From Deltaproteobacteria bacterium (lineage in GTDB: Bacteria; UBA10199; GCA-002796325; JACPFF01), in contig JACPFF010000006.1 of assembly GCA_016183065.1 (NCBI GenBank), forward strand, positions 1 through 64,000: a stretch of 64,000 nt of DNA. The letters are read 5' to 3'. This document shows positions 43,366 through 51,997 of this stretch, piece by piece; the stretch's first letter is position 1; each line of letters opens with the position of its first letter. A program made the translations under genes and the position numbers. Below the pieces are notes generated by a model. That model was not told where the DNA came from. It was given only the letters and a program-made list of their open reading frames with translations, and made no database searches.

Positions 43366-44046
43366 ATGGCCGCGATGCTGCGCCTCTTCCTGATGCTCTC
43401 TTCCCTGTTCTTGCAGGTTTCACCGGCGGTCGGTGCCGCGAAAACCACCCGGTCTCCCTTCGCACATGCCGCCATGGCGCGCGTGACACCACTCCAGATG
43501 GTGCAGGCGCAACAACAGATGCCCTCGATGGCCGCACTCCATGCCGCGGTTCGTGCCCATGCGCAGCTTTCATCGCAGACGCCCGTCCAATGGGCGCGCC
43601 GTGCCAAGCGGGCCGCGTGGTTACCCAGGCTGCAACTCGGGACACGCTACGGTTTTCGCGACGACTTGCAGCTCGATCTCGACGACTCGGTCTCGGTGAG
43701 TGGGAGTGGGGTGGTGATCGGGCCACGCACGAGCGATTTCATGTCCAAAAATAATCGGCAATGGCAGTTCGATCTCCACGCCCTCTGGGATCTCAACGAA
43801 CTGATGTTTACGCCAGACGTCATTTACATCAGTCGAGAGGCCCGTGAGCGGCGCAAAGAACTCCGGGGAGTGCTGCAGGAGGCGAATCGACTCTACGCCC
43901 AATGGCGCGCCCTTGCGGCCATGCAGTTGGCGCAGACCAACGGGACCATCGTCAGTGAGCTCGACTTTCTCACCGCGGAACTCGATGCGCTGACCGGCGG
44001 ATGGTTTTCGAAATCACTGGCGGAAATTGCGGGGAGGCGTTCATGA
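43366..44046 (+). CDS. Exported hypothetical protein, possibly TolC-like fragment
   Basis: The 226-residue protein has a signal peptide (MAAMLRLFLMLSSLFLQVSPAVGA). The mature part has LPRLQLGTRYGFRDDLQLDLDDSVSVS and then a helical C-terminal half (REARERRKELRGVLQEANRLYAQWRALAAMQLA). Together these recall one strand-helix unit of outer-membrane efflux proteins, but the protein is too short for TolC. It overlaps the following lipoprotein gene by four bases. Function is unknown. Confidence 0.65.
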   Translation: MAAMLRLFLMLSSLFLQVSPAVGAAKTTRSPFAHAAMARVTPLQMVQAQQQMPSMAALHAAVRAHAQLSSQTPVQWARRAKRAAWLPRLQLGTRYGFRDDLQLDLDDSVSVSGSGVVIGPRTSDFMSKNNRQWQFDLHALWDLNELMFTPDVIYISREARERRKELRGVLQEANRLYAQWRALAAMQLAQTNGTIVSELDFLTAELDALTGGWFSKSLAEIAGRRS

Positions 44047-45176
44047 AGCGATATGGTCTGGTGGGAATCCTGGTTTTGCTGGCGGGGTGCGGCATGTTGC
44101 CGTTTGGGCAGCCGGGCGATTTGGTCAGTCGACAACCGACGGTCGTCGATATTGCGCCAGCCGCTGGTGCGGCAATTGCCCACGATGCCGCGTGGGCAGT
44201 ACAGTTTTCGCAGGCCATCAACCCGAAAAGCGTCCACGAGGATTCTCTTGTAGTGTATGGGCCGTTGAAGGATGCCACCACGGAAGAAGAGGTCACGGCA
44301 AAATGGGAGGCCTTTGTCCATGGTGACGTGCCGTTGCAATTTCTCTGGTCTGAAGACCATTACAGCCTGCAGCTATTGCCAGGGACACCATTGCCGGTCG
44401 GGATGGTTGCGCTTTTCATTTCGGGTGCCATCTATTCAGCAGAGGGCATTCCATTGTCGCAGAGCCCTGGCGTAGGGAGTCGGCCGTTTGTGGCCTTTTT
44501 CACGGTCAGCAAGGAAGGCGTCCTTTCGGATGGAGACGATAGCGTCTTCTCTGCGAGTGGGGAGTCCGTCCAGCCGATCGGTGAAAACAGTCAGGCAAGC
44601 CCAGTCAGCGGTGCAGCGACTGCTGATACGGCTGGGTCTTCCACCCCTCCAGAGCAATTGATGCTCAACGAAGTGCTCTACGATGTCCCAGGAAGCGATA
44701 CCGATGGCGTCCTCTTCATCGAACTCCATGGGACGCCCCAGGGCAACATTGGTGGATACGTGATTCGCTGTGTGAATGGCGATGGTGGTGGGGTGACGGA
44801 GACCATTGTGTTACCAGACGATGCTGTCATCCCCGACGACGGCGTCTTTGTCATTGCCGATGCCTCGACCGGTTCCCCCGGTGTGACGGCGGTACCCAAC
44901 GCGGATTGGGTGGCCAACTTTGATCCCCAAAATGGTCCCGATGCCGTGCAGCTCCTTGCACCAGATGGGAGTGTGGTCGATGTCATCGGCTATGGTACGC
45001 CCCTGCCACTCCACGATGCCGACGGGCTCCCCATGTATGAAAGTCAGCCTGGTCCCGACGCACCATCCGGGAGCAGTCTGAGTCGCCGCGAGGGAGTTGA
45101 TACCAACGATAATACATTGGATTTATTCGTGAATTCAGTGCCAACCCCCGGTGTTATGGATAGTGATATGCAATAA
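44043..45176 (+). CDS. Lipoprotein with Ig-like and lamin-tail-like domains
   Basis: The 377-residue protein has a lipoprotein signal (GILVLLAGC; lipobox LLAGC). Residues about 30-150 look like a bacterial Big_5 Ig-like domain (PTVVDIAPAAGAAIAHDAAWAVQFSQAINP). Residues about 215-377 (LMLNEVLYDVPGSDTDGVLFIELHG to SGSSLSRREGVDTNDNTLDLF) match the lamin-tail domain layout used by extracellular bacterial proteins. A cell-surface role is inferred. It follows and overlaps the exported protein gene upstream. Confidence 0.75.
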   Translation: MKRYGLVGILVLLAGCGMLPFGQPGDLVSRQPTVVDIAPAAGAAIAHDAAWAVQFSQAINPKSVHEDSLVVYGPLKDATTEEEVTAKWEAFVHGDVPLQFLWSEDHYSLQLLPGTPLPVGMVALFISGAIYSAEGIPLSQSPGVGSRPFVAFFTVSKEGVLSDGDDSVFSASGESVQPIGENSQASPVSGAATADTAGSSTPPEQLMLNEVLYDVPGSDTDGVLFIELHGTPQGNIGGYVIRCVNGDGGGVTETIVLPDDAVIPDDGVFVIADASTGSPGVTAVPNADWVANFDPQNGPDAVQLLAPDGSVVDVIGYGTPLPLHDADGLPMYESQPGPDAPSGSSLSRREGVDTNDNTLDLFVNSVPTPGVMDSDMQ

Positions 45177-45188
45177 GAGTTGAAAAAG

Positions 45189-45215
45189 TATGAAATATGT
45201 ATAATATATTTCATA
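45189..45215 (+). promoter_or_regulatory. Palindromic operator with embedded -10 of vapBC
   Basis: TATGAAATAT at 45189-45198 and ATATTTCATA at 45206-45215 are perfect 10-bp inverted arms around a seven-base spacer. The spacer and its left edge hold a perfect TATAAT at 45200-45205. The right arm reaches the vapB start codon. This is the classical layout for toxin-antitoxin autorepression, and it implies a leaderless vapB message. Confidence 0.75.
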
Positions 45216-45421
45216 TGCGAACAACTATCCAGCTTTCAGAGGAACTCTTGCAGCATGTCATGAAAGAGACCGGCGCGAAGACGATGACGCAGGCGATTCG
45301 AGAGGCCCTCCAGGAATATCTCGAAGGGCGAAAACGCCGACGGCTCATTGCGAGCTTTGGCCAGTATAAGGACTGGCAACCCGACATTCGGCGGATGCGG
45401 AGAGATCGTGATCTTGGTTGA
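45215..45421 (+). CDS. vapB: VapB-type antitoxin (ribbon-helix-helix)
   Basis: The 68-residue protein starts MRTTIQLSEELLQHVMKETG and continues TMTQAIREALQEYLEGRKRRRLI, the VapB (PF09957-like) pattern with an RHH DNA-binding N terminus and a toxin-binding tail. ATG 45215 gives the family start; an in-frame ATG at 45197 lies inside the operator. It should neutralise the following VapC and repress the operon. It overlaps vapC by 14 bases. Confidence 0.88.
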   Translation: MRTTIQLSEELLQHVMKETGAKTMTQAIREALQEYLEGRKRRRLIASFGQYKDWQPDIRRMRRDRDLG

Positions 45422-45842
45422 TTCGAGTGTCTGGATTGCGGCCTGGCGGGGGAGTGACGCAGAGACTGTCGCGCAACTCACACAGCTGATCGAAAGGGAA
45501 ACGGTCGCGATCAATTGGCTCATCCGCACCGAGTTACTCCAAGGGGCGCGCGATCGTACCCATGCCCGCACAGTGCAGCGCCTGCTGGAACCGATCCCTG
45601 TGATCCCGTTTCCAGATGCACTCTGGGATGCCGCGCCAGGGTTCTATCTGGAGTGCCGTCAGGCCGGTGTGACGCTGACAACGATCGATTCCCTGATTGC
45701 GACGCATGTCAAGGTCGCGCGCTACCAACTCTGGAGCCTTGACCACATATTCACAAAGATCCCCCATTTTTCCTCACATGCGTATGACGGATGCTCGAAC
45801 AGCCACAGGAATGCCGCGATGTTGACCCGCCGCTCACGATGA
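45408..45842 (+). CDS. vapC: VapC-type PIN-domain toxin ribonuclease
   Basis: The 144-residue protein starts from GTG with MILVDSSVWIAAWRG. It keeps the PIN acidic residues: D in VDSSVW, E in IRTELLQGAR, D in TLTTIDSLIATH and a further D in LWSLDHIF. VapC toxins cleave tRNA or rRNA. The start is fixed by overlap with vapB and a GGAGAG site. The last 20 residues extend beyond the usual family end. Confidence 0.88.
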   Translation: MILVDSSVWIAAWRGSDAETVAQLTQLIERETVAINWLIRTELLQGARDRTHARTVQRLLEPIPVIPFPDALWDAAPGFYLECRQAGVTLTTIDSLIATHVKVARYQLWSLDHIFTKIPHFSSHAYDGCSNSHRNAAMLTRRSR

Positions 45843-45866
45843 TTGCCTCTCCGATGTTGTCCAAGG

Positions 45867-46712
45867 TTATGCGAGGACGCTGCCAAGCAGAAAGACGATG
45901 CTGATCCAGCCGTTCACGGTGAAAAAGGCGGCATTCAGCCGGGAGAGGTCCGTGGGACGGATCAGCAGGTGTTCAACAACGAGTGCCGCGCCAATCACCG
46001 CACATCCAAGGAAATAGGCCGCCTGCAGGTGCACGAGGAGGCCGAAGCCGGCAAAGGCCCCGATTGTACAGACGTGCAGCCCGCGTGCGACAACCAAGGC
46101 CCGGACCACGCCGAGGCGCGCTGGAATGGAGTGCAGGCCATGCGCCCGATCGAAATCGACATCCGCCAGGGCATAGAGGATATCGAACCCCGCCACCCAG
46201 CAGGTGACACCGCATCCAAGGAGGAGAAAGGGGAGTGTGATGGTTCCCGCAACGGCGACCTGTGCACCAATCGGTGCGAGTCCCAGTGCTGCGCCGAGCA
46301 CGAGATGGGAAAAACTCGTGTATCGTTTCATCAACGAGTATCCGCAGATGATGCACAGGGCGATCGGAGCCAAGCCGATGGCGAGCGGATTGATCATGGC
46401 GCAACAGAGGAGAAACGCGAGTGCGCCGAGAAGGGCGAGGCCGGCCATATAGCGCGGCGAGAGCCGGCCATCGACGGACGGGCGGTTTTGCGTGCGCGGA
46501 TTGAGTGCGTCAAAACGGCGGTCGACGAGACGGTTGAAGGCCATGGCTGTGGTGCGGGCCGTGATCATGGCGAGGAGGATCAGGAGGAAGAGGCGGGTGC
46601 CCGGCCATCCCTTCGCCGCAATCCACACGGCGGCCAACGCAAAGGGGAGCGCGAAAAGGGTGTGGGAGAATCTGATTAATTCCAGCGTGTGATGGACGAC
46701 GTGCCGAGTCAT
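45867..46712 (-). CDS. ubiA: UbiA-family prenyltransferase (MqnP-like)
   Basis: The 281-residue membrane protein has eight or nine predicted spans and the aspartate motif AMAFNRLVDRRFDALNPRT (NxxxDxxxD). The second acidic loop is YALADVDFDRAHGLHSIPARLG. It attaches a polyprenyl chain to an aromatic ring in quinone synthesis. ATG 46712 overlaps ubiX (ATGA). With ubiX, ubiE, ubiD and an amidohydrolase on the same strand, it probably acts in menaquinone formation by the futalosine route, where the homologue is called MqnP. Confidence 0.9.
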   Translation of the reverse strand: MTRHVVHHTLELIRFSHTLFALPFALAAVWIAAKGWPGTRLFLLILLAMITARTTAMAFNRLVDRRFDALNPRTQNRPSVDGRLSPRYMAGLALLGALAFLLCCAMINPLAIGLAPIALCIICGYSLMKRYTSFSHLVLGAALGLAPIGAQVAVAGTITLPFLLLGCGVTCWVAGFDILYALADVDFDRAHGLHSIPARLGVVRALVVARGLHVCTIGAFAGFGLLVHLQAAYFLGCAVIGAALVVEHLLIRPTDLSRLNAAFFTVNGWISIVFLLGSVLA

Positions 46713-47281
46713 GACGCGCCCCACCGCCCGGTGTGCGGCTGGTATGGAATCCCGAGGTGGTCAACGATGCGCGCGACCACCGTGTCCACGGCCGCTTCGA
46801 TGCTCGCGGGGCGACCGTAGAAGGATGGTGACGCCGGGAGGACAACGGCACCGGCATCCGTGAGTCGCAGCATGTTCTCCAAGTGGACGCGGCTGTACGG
46901 AGTCTCGCGCGGAACTACGATGAGTTGCCGCCGTTCCTTCAGGCAGACATCGGCCGTGCGGGCGATGAGATCTTCGGCCGTGCCGTGCGCGATGCGTCCG
47001 AGCATTCCCATGCTGCAGGGAATGATGACGCACGCATCGCAGGCATTGGATCCGCTGGCAAACGGGACGTCAAAGTTGTGGACGTCATATTGGGGGCAAT
47101 CGACCGCCGCAGGGTCACTCCCCAGTTCGTCCTGCCAGATCCGGCGGGCATGCGCGGAAAATATCACGGCGATGTCATGCGTGGTCGCGACCAAAATATC
47201 GAGGAGCTGTCGGGCATAAATCGACCCCGATGCGCCGCCGACGCCCACCACAATGCGCCGCTCTTTCCGGTGTGCGCTCAT
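46709..47281 (-). CDS. ubiX: UbiX-family flavin prenyltransferase
   Basis: The 190-residue protein shows GVGGASGSIYARQLLDIL near its start, then CDACVIIPCSMGMLGRIAHGTAEDLIARTADVCLKERRQLIVVPRETPYS, the diagnostic UbiX block. It makes prenylated FMN, the cofactor of the UbiD decarboxylase encoded two genes upstream in the operon. It overlaps both neighbours by four bases. Confidence 0.94.
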   Translation of the reverse strand: MSAHRKERRIVVGVGGASGSIYARQLLDILVATTHDIAVIFSAHARRIWQDELGSDPAAVDCPQYDVHNFDVPFASGSNACDACVIIPCSMGMLGRIAHGTAEDLIARTADVCLKERRQLIVVPRETPYSRVHLENMLRLTDAGAVVLPASPSFYGRPASIEAAVDTVVARIVDHLGIPYQPHTGRWGAS

Positions 47282-47964
47282 GCGATCTTTCGTGCGACGA
47301 TGAGATGCGCGATGCCGCCGGAGAGCGGGTCCGATCGCGTCACGTCAAAGCCGTGCGTGTGGAGCAATGCCCGATAGGCCGCGACCGGATAAAAGGCGAG
47401 CGTCGATTCGTGAAGATATCGGTAGGCCTGCGGCCGCTTTGAGATCCATCCGCCGAGCCATGGAATGACAAATCGCCCATAGGTGGCCGCAAAGAGCCGC
47501 GAACGCCACGTCGTTGGTCGAAAAAAATCGAGGATGACCAGTACACCATCCGGGGTGAGGACGCGAGCGAGTTCCGAGAGGCTCTTCCCCTGGTCGGGGA
47601 TATTCCGCATCCCAAAGGCACAGAGGGTGGCATCGACCGAGGCATCCGGGAGAGAGAGTGCCTGAGCGTCTTCACATTTGCAGGTGACTTGCGGCCAGAA
47701 GACCCGCGGAATTTTTTTCAGACCGAGATCGAGCATGGCCTGGCTGAAATCAACGGCGGTGATCCGTGCATGGGGAAAGCGCTGCAGGAGCGTCTGGGTC
47801 ATGTCGAGGGTGCCGGCGCACAGATCGAGGACGTGGAGATTGAGACGCATCCCGATCGCCTCGACAGCGCGTCTACGCCATGTCGCATCGCGGGAGAAGC
47901 TGAGCCACCGGTTGAGTGTGTCGTAACTCGGGGCGATATCGGTAAACATCTCGGCAATATTCAT
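47278..47964 (-). CDS. ubiE: UbiE/MenG-family quinone C-methyltransferase
   Basis: The 228-residue SAM-dependent enzyme starts MNIAEMFTDIAPSYDTLNRWLSFSRDATWRR. It contains the SAM motif VLDLCAGTLDMTQTLLQRFP and the conserved DATLCAFGMRNIPDQGKSLSELARVLTPDGVLVILDF. It methylates the quinone ring in the last steps of menaquinone or ubiquinone synthesis. ATG 47964 overlaps the ubiD stop codon (ATGA). Confidence 0.93.
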   Translation of the reverse strand: MNIAEMFTDIAPSYDTLNRWLSFSRDATWRRRAVEAIGMRLNLHVLDLCAGTLDMTQTLLQRFPHARITAVDFSQAMLDLGLKKIPRVFWPQVTCKCEDAQALSLPDASVDATLCAFGMRNIPDQGKSLSELARVLTPDGVLVILDFFRPTTWRSRLFAATYGRFVIPWLGGWISKRPQAYRYLHESTLAFYPVAAYRALLHTHGFDVTRSDPLSGGIAHLIVARKIA

Positions 47965-49436
47965 CGCGGTGCTCCGTGTGCCGCCGTGGCTGGTGTCAGG
48001 CCGAGACGGTCCCAGAGGGCATCGATCCGGTGCCGTGTCCCGACATCCATCATGATGTCGGGCGGCCATGGCCGGTAATGCGCCTCCCCGGGGATCTTCC
48101 GCGTTCCGTCGATCCCCATTTTGGAGCCGACCAGTGCCTGCGGAGCCGCGTGATCGAGGGCATCAACGGGGCCGTCGGTGAAGAGGACGTCACGTCGCGG
48201 GTCGATATTGTTTGTCACGCGCCAGAGCACTTCGGCAGCGTTGTGCGGATTGACATCATGATCGACCACAATAATCGTTTTCGAGAACATCAGTTGTCCG
48301 GTCCCCCACAGCGTGTGCATGATTTTGTGCGCATGGCCCGGATACAGTTTCTTGATCGCGACAATCGCCAGGTTGTGAAAACAGGCCTCTACCGGGAGAT
48401 TCAGATCCACCAGCTCCGGGAGTTGCATGGTGAGCAGGGGGAGTGAGAGGCGTTCAACGGCCTTTCCCATCCACCCATCTTCCATGGGCGGGCGACCGAC
48501 GATGGTCGTGAGATAGAGAGGATGCCGGCGATGGGTGATGGCGGTCACGTGAAAGACCGGATAGGGCTCCTGCAGAGTATAATACCCGGTATGATCGCCA
48601 AAAGGGCCTTCGTCGCGGAGCGGTTCCGTCGGATCAACATAGCCCTCAATGACAAAATCGCACTCCGCCGGGACCTCCAGCGGAATGGTGAGACATGGAA
48701 CCAGATCGACCGGCTTGCGACGCAAGAGTCCGGCAATCATCAATTCATCCACGCCGTCCGGGAGCGGGGCGCAGGCGGTCCACGTTAGGATGGGATCGCC
48801 GCCAATGGCAACCGCCACAGGCATCCGCTCCCGGCGTTCCTTGTAATATTGATAGTGCCGCGCGCCGACCTTGTGGATCTGCCAATGCATCCCTGTTGTG
48901 GTACGGTCATAGATCTGCATGCGGTAGATACCGACGTTGCGCAGTCCCGACACCGGATCTTTGGTGATGACCATGGGAAACGTGATGAAAGGACCCCCAT
49001 CGTCGGGCCAACAGGTGAGGATCGGGAGCCGGGTGAGATCGGGCGGCGTCATCCGGACGTCTTGGCAGGGCGCATGTTTTGTGGGGCGTGGCATGTAGGA
49101 ACCGAACTTGGCGAGTTTGGGGAGCATCTGCAATTTTTCGAGGAAAGAGCTCGGGGGTGTCGTCTTGACGAAGGCCTCGACTTCCCGTGCAGCGGCTGCC
49201 AACGAATCGGCCCCGAGAATCTGCGCCATGCGGGCCTCGCTGCCAAAGAGGTTGATGGCCACGGGAAAGTCCGAGCCTTTCACATTTTCGAAGAGGAGTG
49301 CCGGACCGCCAGCCTTCACCACACGATCGGCAATTTCCGTGATTTCGCATCGCGGATCGACCAGCTCCCGAATACGGACCAATGTCCGGCGCTCTTCGAA
49401 CGCGCAAATGGCATCGTGGAGACTATTGAAGGCCAT
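47961..49436 (-). CDS. ubiD: UbiD-family decarboxylase
   Basis: The 491-residue protein matches the full family: PALLFENVKGSDFPVAINLFGSEARMAQ, then GPFITFPMVITKDPVSGLRNVGIYRMQ, GPFGDHTGYYTLQEPYPVF with the conserved acidic residues, and MFSKTIIVVDHDVNPHNAAEVLWRV. It removes a carboxyl group from an aromatic acid using prenylated FMN made by UbiX. In the futalosine pathway the equivalent is MqnL. It overlaps the amidohydrolase gene by 14 bases. Confidence 0.94.
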   Translation of the reverse strand: MAFNSLHDAICAFEERRTLVRIRELVDPRCEITEIADRVVKAGGPALLFENVKGSDFPVAINLFGSEARMAQILGADSLAAAAREVEAFVKTTPPSSFLEKLQMLPKLAKFGSYMPRPTKHAPCQDVRMTPPDLTRLPILTCWPDDGGPFITFPMVITKDPVSGLRNVGIYRMQIYDRTTTGMHWQIHKVGARHYQYYKERRERMPVAVAIGGDPILTWTACAPLPDGVDELMIAGLLRRKPVDLVPCLTIPLEVPAECDFVIEGYVDPTEPLRDEGPFGDHTGYYTLQEPYPVFHVTAITHRRHPLYLTTIVGRPPMEDGWMGKAVERLSLPLLTMQLPELVDLNLPVEACFHNLAIVAIKKLYPGHAHKIMHTLWGTGQLMFSKTIIVVDHDVNPHNAAEVLWRVTNNIDPRRDVLFTDGPVDALDHAAPQALVGSKMGIDGTRKIPGEAHYRPWPPDIMMDVGTRHRIDALWDRLGLTPATAAHGAPR

Positions 49437-50652
49437 GATAGTTCTTTCCTCTCACCAGGCGGCCGCCGATAACCACCATCGTCGCCGTCTCCGCCGAGAA
49501 AATTGCCTCGTACGGATCCTTCGGCATCTGCCGCGGCGCCGGGATGGCGATACAATCCCCCCGCATGCCAACGGTCAGTGTCCCCCGATCGTTCAACCAC
49601 AGTGCCGCTGCAGCCACTGTGGTGGCGGTGGCCAACAGGTCACGCGGAGCAGCGTGGGGATACTTCTGGCGCAGAAGACGGAGTTCCGTCAACATATTCA
49701 ATCGGGCGGTGCATGGATGACCGTCAGTCCCCAGGGCCACTGGAATACCGGCGGCGCACAATCGTTCGAAGGGAAACGGGGCATGGTCAAAGTAGGCATG
49801 GCTTTGCGGAGAGTGGACCACGGTGATATCGGCGGCCTTCATGGCGATCATGTCGGCCGCTGTCAGATAATTTGCATGGATGAGGAGGCTCCGTCGTGGC
49901 AGGCCGCCGTGCCGCCGGAGATAGTCGACCGGGGAATCTACCGGGGGACCGTATTCGTACCCATATTCGACCATGCGTGTGGCAAGCGGGCCGCGGTGTG
50001 TGGTGAAGAGTTCCACCTCTTCACGGCTCTCCGCGCAATGGATGGCGAGCGGGCCCTGCGGATCTCCCTCATGTTGCAGCAGGAGGGTCTGCAAGGTCTC
50101 ACGGTCGAGGGTGTGTGCGGCGTGCGGGGTCACTCCCCACTCCCAGCCCGGAGTGTACGGGCGCACACAGGCAATCTCTGCACGGAGGGCGGCCTGACGT
50201 GCAGCGGCCGCTCCCGGGCCATTCGCGATCAGTTCACAGAAGGCGCGACCCGTGAACGGCGTGGTCTGGAGCTGCGCGAGCATGCGCAGATCCCCGACAT
50301 AATCGCCGAGCGTGGTGGTTCCTCCCGCCAGGAGCTCTGCGGTCGCCTGTGCGACCCCCTGCGCGAGCGCTTCAGCCGTCATCTGGCGTCGAAAGGCCGT
50401 GACGGCATCGACCCACTCGGTAAAGGTCGGTGGAGAGGGGAGTGGTGCGGCCGTCATGCTAAGATCGAGATGACAATGCGGATTGACCAGCCCGGGGAGG
50501 AGAATCGATCTGCCGAGATCGTGCACGACTTCGCCAGTCTGGGGTGCCAGTCCGCGACCGATCTCCACAATACGGTCCCCTGCAATGCGGAGCGCCCCAC
50601 GGGGAATCGCCTCCCCCTGGCCGGGAAGAATGTAGGCGGCCTGCAAGAACAT
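49423..50652 (-). CDS. Amidohydrolase, aminodeoxyfutalosine-deaminase-like
   Basis: The 409-residue protein has the metal-dependent hydrolase layout: LLPGLVNPHCHLDLSM (HxH pair), LAIHCAESREEVELF, SLLIHANYLTAADM, and the final Asp in VALGTDGHPCTARLNMLTEL. These match the cytosine-deaminase/TrzN-like group that includes MqnX and MqnF. The gene heads an operon with ubiD, ubiE, ubiX and ubiA, so deamination of aminodeoxyfutalosine is the best guess. Other amidohydrolase substrates remain possible. ATG 50652 lacks a clear ribosome site; an in-frame TTG at 50691 is an alternative. Confidence 0.82.
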   Translation of the reverse strand: MFLQAAYILPGQGEAIPRGALRIAGDRIVEIGRGLAPQTGEVVHDLGRSILLPGLVNPHCHLDLSMTAAPLPSPPTFTEWVDAVTAFRRQMTAEALAQGVAQATAELLAGGTTTLGDYVGDLRMLAQLQTTPFTGRAFCELIANGPGAAAARQAALRAEIACVRPYTPGWEWGVTPHAAHTLDRETLQTLLLQHEGDPQGPLAIHCAESREEVELFTTHRGPLATRMVEYGYEYGPPVDSPVDYLRRHGGLPRRSLLIHANYLTAADMIAMKAADITVVHSPQSHAYFDHAPFPFERLCAAGIPVALGTDGHPCTARLNMLTELRLLRQKYPHAAPRDLLATATTVAAAALWLNDRGTLTVGMRGDCIAIPAPRQMPKDPYEAIFSAETATMVVIGGRLVRGKNYHGLQ

Positions 50653-50772
50653 CGTGAAAGAACTCAAAACATAGGTCGTGGAACCATTCAATCAATTTCG
50701 GTGCTGAAGACTTGGGAGGTGTCGTCAACTCGATTACGGTGGGAAAGTGTAGTACAGTGACTATTAGTTAGC

Positions 50773-50806
50773 ATATTATCATAACTTCTGATAACTTCCC
50801 TATACT
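50773..50806 (+). promoter_or_regulatory. AT-rich promoter with direct repeats before second AAA ATPase
   Basis: TATTAT at 50774-50779 is a possible -10. It is followed by two direct copies of ATAACTTC (50781-50788 and 50791-50798), ten bases apart, and TATACT touching the start codon. One-turn spacing of the repeats on the same DNA face suggests a regulator site. No Shine-Dalgarno sequence is visible. Confidence 0.4.
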
Positions 50807-51997
50807 ATGGATCCGCGGACGAATCCCTATGCCCCAGGCGCAGGAACAATTCCTCCTGAATTAACAGGGCGTGATGAAATTCTTGAAAAGGGAGCCATTG
50901 CGTTAGATCGATGTCGAAATGGCCTTTCGTCCCGTGGCCTCTTGTTGGTCGGTCTGCGAGGCGTGGGAAAAACCGTCTTGCTCACTCGTATCTCACGAGA
51001 GGCCGAAGCAAATGGTTTTGCTGTGGTTTCGATTGAAACACCAGAAAAGCGCTCACTACCGGCATTGCTCATCCCGACCCTGAGAACTGTTCTGCTCAAA
51101 CTCGATAAGGTGGTTGCCGCAGGAGATTTAGGGAAACGTGTATTGCGGGTCCTTGGTGGTTTTGTTGGAGCAATGAAGCTCAAGTACCACGATGTCGAAT
51201 TTGGAGTAGATCTGGGAAATGAGCGGGGAGTCGCTGATTCAGGTGATCTAGAATACGACCTGGCGGCTCTTTTTACCGAAATAGGGAAAGTGGCAAAAGC
51301 AAAGAAGACCGCTCTGGTGCTTTTTATCGATGAAATTCAATATATAGAAGAAGAGCAATTTGCTGCACTGATTGTGGCTCTCCACAAATGTGCGCAGAAC
51401 CAGCTCCCCGTTATCCTGATAGGCGCTGGTTTGCCACAGCTGGTCGGCCAAGCAGGACGCGCAAAATCTTACGCTGAGAGATTATTTGAATATCCCAAGA
51501 TTGGGCCGTTGAGTCAGTCTGCAGCAAGAGAAGCACTTGAGGCACCTGCCGCAAAATTGAATATATTCTATCAAAAGAAAGCTCTGGATGATATTTTGTT
51601 TCAGACACAATCCTATCCATATTTTTTGCAAGAGTGGGGTAAGCACAGTTGGCAGTGCGCAAAACAATCTCCAATTACTCCAAATGACGTACAATCTGCC
51701 ACCGAGTTGGCCATTTCGGAACTTGACGCCAGTTTTTTTCGAGTGCGATTTGACCGTGTGACTCCAGCAGAAAAAAAATACCTCCGCGCAATGGCGGAAC
51801 TTGGTCCGGGGCCTCACAGATCAGGAGATATTGCGACTCTTCTACAGAGAGAAGTTCAGGCTGTTGCGCCCACTCGAGCGACACTCATTGGTAAAGGGAT
51901 GATCTACAGTCCATCCCATGGAGACAATAGTTTCACAGTACCGTTATTCGATGGTTATATGAAACGGGTTATTCCAGATTTCAACACGTCGTCCTGA
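50807..51997 (+). CDS. Stand-alone AAA ATPase (second copy, different subfamily)
   Basis: The 396-residue protein begins MDPRTNPYAPGAGTIPPELTGRDEIL, with Walker A GLRGVGKT at residues 49-56 and Walker B LVLFIDEIQYI with DE at 175-176. A sensor-like segment LPVILIGAGLPQL follows, and the C-terminal 80 residues (TPAEKKYLRAMAELGPGPHRSGDIATLLQ) look like a winged helix. The layout is that of ORC/Cdc6-like accessory ATPases. Lower GC than its neighbours and a solo position suggest recent acquisition. It overlaps the next gene convergently by 17 bases. Confidence 0.8.
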   Translation: MDPRTNPYAPGAGTIPPELTGRDEILEKGAIALDRCRNGLSSRGLLLVGLRGVGKTVLLTRISREAEANGFAVVSIETPEKRSLPALLIPTLRTVLLKLDKVVAAGDLGKRVLRVLGGFVGAMKLKYHDVEFGVDLGNERGVADSGDLEYDLAALFTEIGKVAKAKKTALVLFIDEIQYIEEEQFAALIVALHKCAQNQLPVILIGAGLPQLVGQAGRAKSYAERLFEYPKIGPLSQSAAREALEAPAAKLNIFYQKKALDDILFQTQSYPYFLQEWGKHSWQCAKQSPITPNDVQSATELAISELDASFFRVRFDRVTPAEKKYLRAMAELGPGPHRSGDIATLLQREVQAVAPTRATLIGKGMIYSPSHGDNSFTVPLFDGYMKRVIPDFNTSS

